A program made the translations under genes and the position numbers. Below are positions 61,701-64,000 of a stretch of 64,000 bases of DNA, one piece after another (within the stretch, counting starts at the first letter, position 1; the number at the start of each line of letters is the position of its first letter). Location of the stretch: NCBI GenBank assembly GCA_944474755.1, contig OX104117.1, forward strand, positions 55,126,964 through 55,190,963, in the 5' to 3' direction. The stretch is from Limnoperna fortunei (taxonomy: Eukaryota > Mollusca > Bivalvia > Mytilida > Modiolidae). The notes under the pieces were generated by a model. The model made no database searches. It worked only from the letters and a program-made list of their open reading frames with translations, and was not told the origin of the DNA.

Positions 61701-62667
61701 AGAAGATATCCCCAAAAAAAATGGGAGTAGAAAGCAATATCCACTTCAGCTTGCTTGGGCTTGTACAGTTCACAAAGTTCAAGGTTTAACAGTTAAAGAA
61801 TGTGTCATTGACCTAAACAAATGTTTCTCATGTGGTCAGGCATATGTTGCTTTGAGTCGAGTGACCTCTCTTGATGGCTTGTACATTAAAGACATAGATG
61901 AGAAGATGTTAAAGGCAAAGATTTATTGTGATCCTGATGTTGCAAATGGTTTGATGAAAATGAAAAGTTTTTTAGAGAAAGATGAAGAATCAGTTGATAA
62001 TGATGGCATAACTTTTTTGTACCACAACATTGAAGGGTTGGTAAATCATATTGAAGACTTAAGAAGCAACCCTGTTATCAGTACAGTGGACTTTATATGC
62101 TTGACAGAAACCTGGTTACAAAATGAAATGGAATGCAATCTTGAAGAATTTACATTTAAACATGTTTCAAGATCAGATGCCTACAAAGCAAACACAGAGT
62201 TGTATGCTTCTTTGAAACAAATGCATCATGGAGGCGTTGGAGTTTTTTTCAAAGAAGGATTTCTGTTTGAAAATGTTGGACTGCCATATGAAAATCTGGA
62301 ATGCTTTGTTTTCAAAGTGATGTGTTTGGATGTAGTCATTGTCACAATTTATAGGACTCAAAAGTACCCTCTAAAGGATTTCATGAACAATTTCAGACAT
62401 CTTGTTCAAAGTTTATTGTTAATGACAGATAAACTAATTATCTTGGGGGACTTCAACCAAAACATTTTGAAAGGTGATACACTTGTCTCAGATTATATGG
62501 AATCAATTGGTTTTAGGCAGTGTGTGACAAAACCAACAACAGAAGGGGGTACACTAATAGATCATGTATACATCAAAGGAATCAGTCTTACAGATATAAC
62601 TGTGTTGCCAACTTACTATAGTTACCATGAGGCAATCTTGATTAAGATCAAAAGGTTAGTTATATGA
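58723..62667 (+). CDS. Helentron ORF, C-terminal part: HUH Rep, Pif1-like helicase, EEP endonuclease
   Basis: 1314 residues of open frame; the first ~4 residues are out-of-frame overlap. Rep nuclease: RGSPHAHCLFW (His95, His97 of the HUH motif) and VYIISYISK (Tyr281, Tyr285), which cut and join DNA ends in rolling-circle transposition. SF1 Pif1-type helicase: Walker A GGGGTGKSH (647-655), Walker B IIIDEISMV (Asp736, Glu737), GDFYQLPPV, and C-terminal HKVQGLTV and YVALSRVTSLDGLYI. EEP endonuclease from about 1097: HNIEG (Asn1102), LTETWL (Glu1129), LGDFNQN (Asp1243, Asn1245), LIDHVY (Asp1280, His1281) and SYHEAI (1300-1302), where many relatives have SDH. All helicase and HUH motifs are intact. 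The missing N-terminus lies in the preceding frame. The frame ends at TGA 62665-62667. Confidence 0.92.
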   Translation: MENQTFFCSFSSADFRWSEMLDTVMKEQGDTRNIEDLDWKEKCKILYSNPVTLARMFDHRFHTFLKEVILSDANPIGKVIDYFYRIEFQQRGSPHAHCLFWIEDAPIFGIDSNSDVVNFVNKYITCEIPDKEEDPELHEMVTSLHHHSKNHSKSCKKKGTACRFNFPRPPSTRTFVAVASDTTDDTDSKREQVKQRLNKLWDCVLDKENDTLSVHEIFEKVSMTQEEFENICAVVAKRNTVVLQRDVNEIYINQYNEHLLRAWNANMDIQYVLDEYSCVVYIISYISKAERELGLLLQQTKIEAAEGNLNAQQTMKKVGTAYLHHREISAQEAVYRVTGLNLKGCSRKVEFVPLGSNPFRMSIPLKEIERARNALRGCNKATDDESMWMTSIVDRYKVRPTNETFEDMCLAQFCSEYSVLVKSQVPQKINEETTFKLGSNLGYIRKRTRTDPAVIRYPRFSTETAPEKYYQSMLQLFLPYRVEHQLKPTQFETFQEFYNSGSVKLSNNELITKVRSIVESNKAKYVKVDQALENAERDLEQRGYQDDAWAQLCPEAEVERLECNLEGTVSTVVEEDVSDETIPDLNQSDAVPGTNLLTTSLFPKNEVIPLLRNMNCKQRKIFYKIRQWCLKKVNGENVEPFHAFVTGGGGTGKSHLIKCLFYEMSRILSKVVDNPDDISVLLTAPTGTAAFNISGMTIHSALCIYKHLSTDHALLSEDKINTMRSKLESLQVIIIDEISMVNKRLLFFIHERLRQIKKMPEDSFFGGVSVIAVGDFYQLPPVKTKKSDKLYIDDPSNPMNQLWNELFQVVELDEVMRQKSNSQFAEILNRLRVRTKETDLDQEDLSVLKSRIKEGPEYALHIYATNNEIKTHNNDMVMKLGTEVKLLEAEDYQKVKATGQLIRKASVFSEKDLQLPSSLLLGVDARVMLIKNIDTKDGLVNGVIGTVMEIVQNTLNTLPQKIFVSFDDENVGKNAAVQKTIRGKRCIGIEPSTEDIPKKNGSRKQYPLQLAWACTVHKVQGLTVKECVIDLNKCFSCGQAYVALSRVTSLDGLYIKDIDEKMLKAKIYCDPDVANGLMKMKSFLEKDEESVDNDGITFLYHNIEGLVNHIEDLRSNPVISTVDFICLTETWLQNEMECNLEEFTFKHVSRSDAYKANTELYASLKQMHHGGVGVFFKEGFLFENVGLPYENLECFVFKVMCLDVVIVTIYRTQKYPLKDFMNNFRHLVQSLLLMTDKLIILGDFNQNILKGDTLVSDYMESIGFRQCVTKPTTEGGTLIDHVYIKGISLTDITVLPTYYSYHEAILIKIKRLVI

Positions 62668-63099
62668 GTATGATTGTACCCGGCTTACCAGACTTGGCAT
62701 TCATTATTGTATTTGTATTATATCGGATCATTTACAAGTTTTTAGGCATCTGTGCTTAATGGGTACATTAGTTTAATTTACAGCAAGCTAAGCATAAAAA
62801 AGAAGTAAAATTTAAGATATTCAAATTAATTTTGCCTCCCATAAATCCAGCCCTACGTCCTCGTCGTGGGAGGTGGGTACTTGTGCAAATAAAATGCACA
62901 AGTAGCTAACAGGGCTCTGGTTCATTCCATTTTATCATGTCTTTTTCAAGGTAATCTGTTTACAGTGTATCCAGTTTCAACAGTCCTGCAGATGACGGCA
63001 TTAAGGACTTAAATGGTTGCTGATTGAAGTTGATGAATTGGTTTTTGTTTGTGTAATACCTTTAGGTAAGTGACCATGTGTCAGTGTTAAAATGACCAT
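62668..63099 (+). other. Helentron 3' flank with two consecutive hairpins
   Basis: Two hairpins follow the stop: CCTCCCA (62835-62841) with TGGGAGG (62867-62873), and a perfect ACTTGTGCA (62879-62887) with TGCACAAGT (62895-62903). CTAA is at 62906-62909. They could mark a terminus or a transcription-end structure. The rest of the segment is AT-rich without other features. Confidence 0.4.
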
Positions 63100-64000
63100 T
63101 TCTGGTCCATGCATATATTGTTGTTAAGGATTTTAATGACCGATGCTAGGGACAAAACACTACTCCCGTGTGTAAAACAACACATTTCAGTACAGTACAT
63201 CATCCTGAATCTAAAAATATATGGTTGCATAGGACTTTTAATAACAGTTACCTTGTTGCTATGCTATGACCTTGACTTTTGACCTTGGGCTCAAATTGAA
63301 GCTCTTTTCCTACTGATCACTTTAAACCTATATGTATATTGTATATTATCTGTAACCATTTTCAAGTTTTAAGCAAAAAGCAGATTTACCGAGACAAGTC
63401 AAGGGCTGTAACTCAAAAACGGTTCATCGCACAGCTTTGGACGAAATGTACCAAATGAAGGTCTGGATGAGAGGAGTATTTGTCCCATTAACAAGACCAA
63501 TCGTGACTTTTGACCTTTGACCTTGGGCTCAGATTGAAGCTCTTTTCCCACAGATCACGTAAAACCTATATGTTTACTGTATTATCTCTAACCGTTTTCA
63601 AGTTTTAACAAAAAAACCGATTAACTGAAACGTGTCAAGGGCTGTAACTCAAAAACGGTTCATCGCACAGCTTTGGGCCAAATGTACCAAATGAAGGTCT
63701 CAATAAGAGGAGTATTTTCCCCATTTATTGTCTGCTTCTATCTTTTATGGTTTATGAGATATAGTGCTAACAATACCTTTGGTGACCTTTGACCTTGACT
63801 TTTGACCTTTGACCTTGGGCTCAAATTGAAGCTCTTTTCCTACTGATCACGTAAAACCTATATGTTTACTGTATTATCTGTAACCGTTTTCAAGTTTTAA
63901 CCAAAAAACCGATTAAATGAAACGTGTCAAGGGCTGTAACTCAAAAACGGTTCATCGCACAGCTTCGGGCCAAATGTACCAAATGAAGGTCTCAATAAGA
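63100..64000 (+). repeat. Helentron-associated dispersed repeat with ~290 bp tandem units
   Basis: The 5' part (63100-63280) matches the repeat copies at 44990-45240 and 46560-46800 ('atggttgcataggactttta', 'gttaccttgttgct'). Units beginning 'gggctcaaattgaagctc' follow at 63287, 63525 and 63817. Spacings are 238 and 292 bp; the first unit lacks about 54 bp around 'tttattgtctgcttc'. The array runs off the window end. Confidence 0.75.

Larger units (their letters stand above)
54468..62667 (+). mobile_element. Nearly intact Helentron-type Helitron transposon
   Basis: One long coding region reads N-terminal basic segment, C76-like protease, OTU protease, Lys-rich repeat, Cys-rich region, HUH Rep, Pif1-type helicase, EEP endonuclease. 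Rep-helicase fusions define Helitrons, and the C-terminal endonuclease is typical of the Helentron branch. Only one stop (57108-57110) and one frameshift (near 58730) interrupt it, so the copy is young or recently dead. True element termini are not defined; the flanking repeats at 54061-54467 and 62668-64000 may belong to it. Confidence 0.85.

Overview
The window is AT-rich animal nuclear DNA with spliced genes, GT-AG introns of up to 8 kb, and dense mobile DNA. The SUEL and peritrophin-A genes, a tRNA-derived SINE family, minisatellite-bearing Helitron-like repeats and a Gypsy retroelement all suggest a mollusc, most likely a bivalve. That is an inference; no species can be named from the sequence alone.

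Host genes (1-37 kb). (1) 143-17950, + strand: a complete 13-exon gene for mitochondrial 4-aminobutyrate aminotransferase (ABAT). All splice phases agree and the product is 498 aa. (2) 18316-22107, - strand, tail to tail with ABAT: a three-exon gene for a small secreted protein of 178 aa. It has a full six-cysteine peritrophin-A (chitin-binding type 2) domain and a second cysteine-rich domain. (3) 25174-36651, - strand: a five-exon gene for a 270 aa type I membrane protein. It has a signal peptide, one SUEL (rhamnose-binding-lectin type) domain, a short stalk, one membrane helix, and a cytoplasmic tail with two L/PPxY motifs. I found no obvious name for this architecture.

Retroelement (38.7-44.8 kb, - strand). 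This is a decayed Gypsy/Ty3 element with gag, protease, RT and integrase. The RNase H region is deleted, there are two in-frame stops and a frameshift, and one integrase catalytic Asp is replaced. An intact 568 aa ORF with two C2H2 zinc fingers lies downstream of integrase, behind a splice-acceptor-like site. No LTRs were recognised.

Repeat-rich middle (44.9-54 kb). Two head-to-tail copies of a dispersed repeat rich in 'tgacctttgacc' lie next to the retroelement. The second is interrupted by a 475 bp MULE-like MITE with a 9 bp target duplication. Further on are a 5'-truncated SINE with an 11 bp duplication, about 4 kb of AT-rich sequence without recognisable features, and a non-autonomous Helitron-like element built from ~166 bp repeats, with a 258 bp MITE nested inside.

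Helentron (54.5-62.7 kb, + strand). A nearly intact Helitron/Helentron-type transposon encodes, in order: a basic N-terminus, a herpesvirus-tegument-type (C76-like) cysteine protease-like domain, an OTU cysteine protease, a Lys-rich repeat, a Cys-rich region, a HUH replication initiator, a Pif1-type helicase and an endonuclease/exonuclease/phosphatase domain. Only two lesions, one stop and one frameshift, break about 8.2 kb of coding sequence. It is followed by hairpins and a ~290 bp tandem repeat of the same family as the dispersed repeat at 45-47 kb. The Helentron is the most unusual system in the window; the membrane SUEL receptor and the zinc-finger ORF behind the Gypsy element come next.
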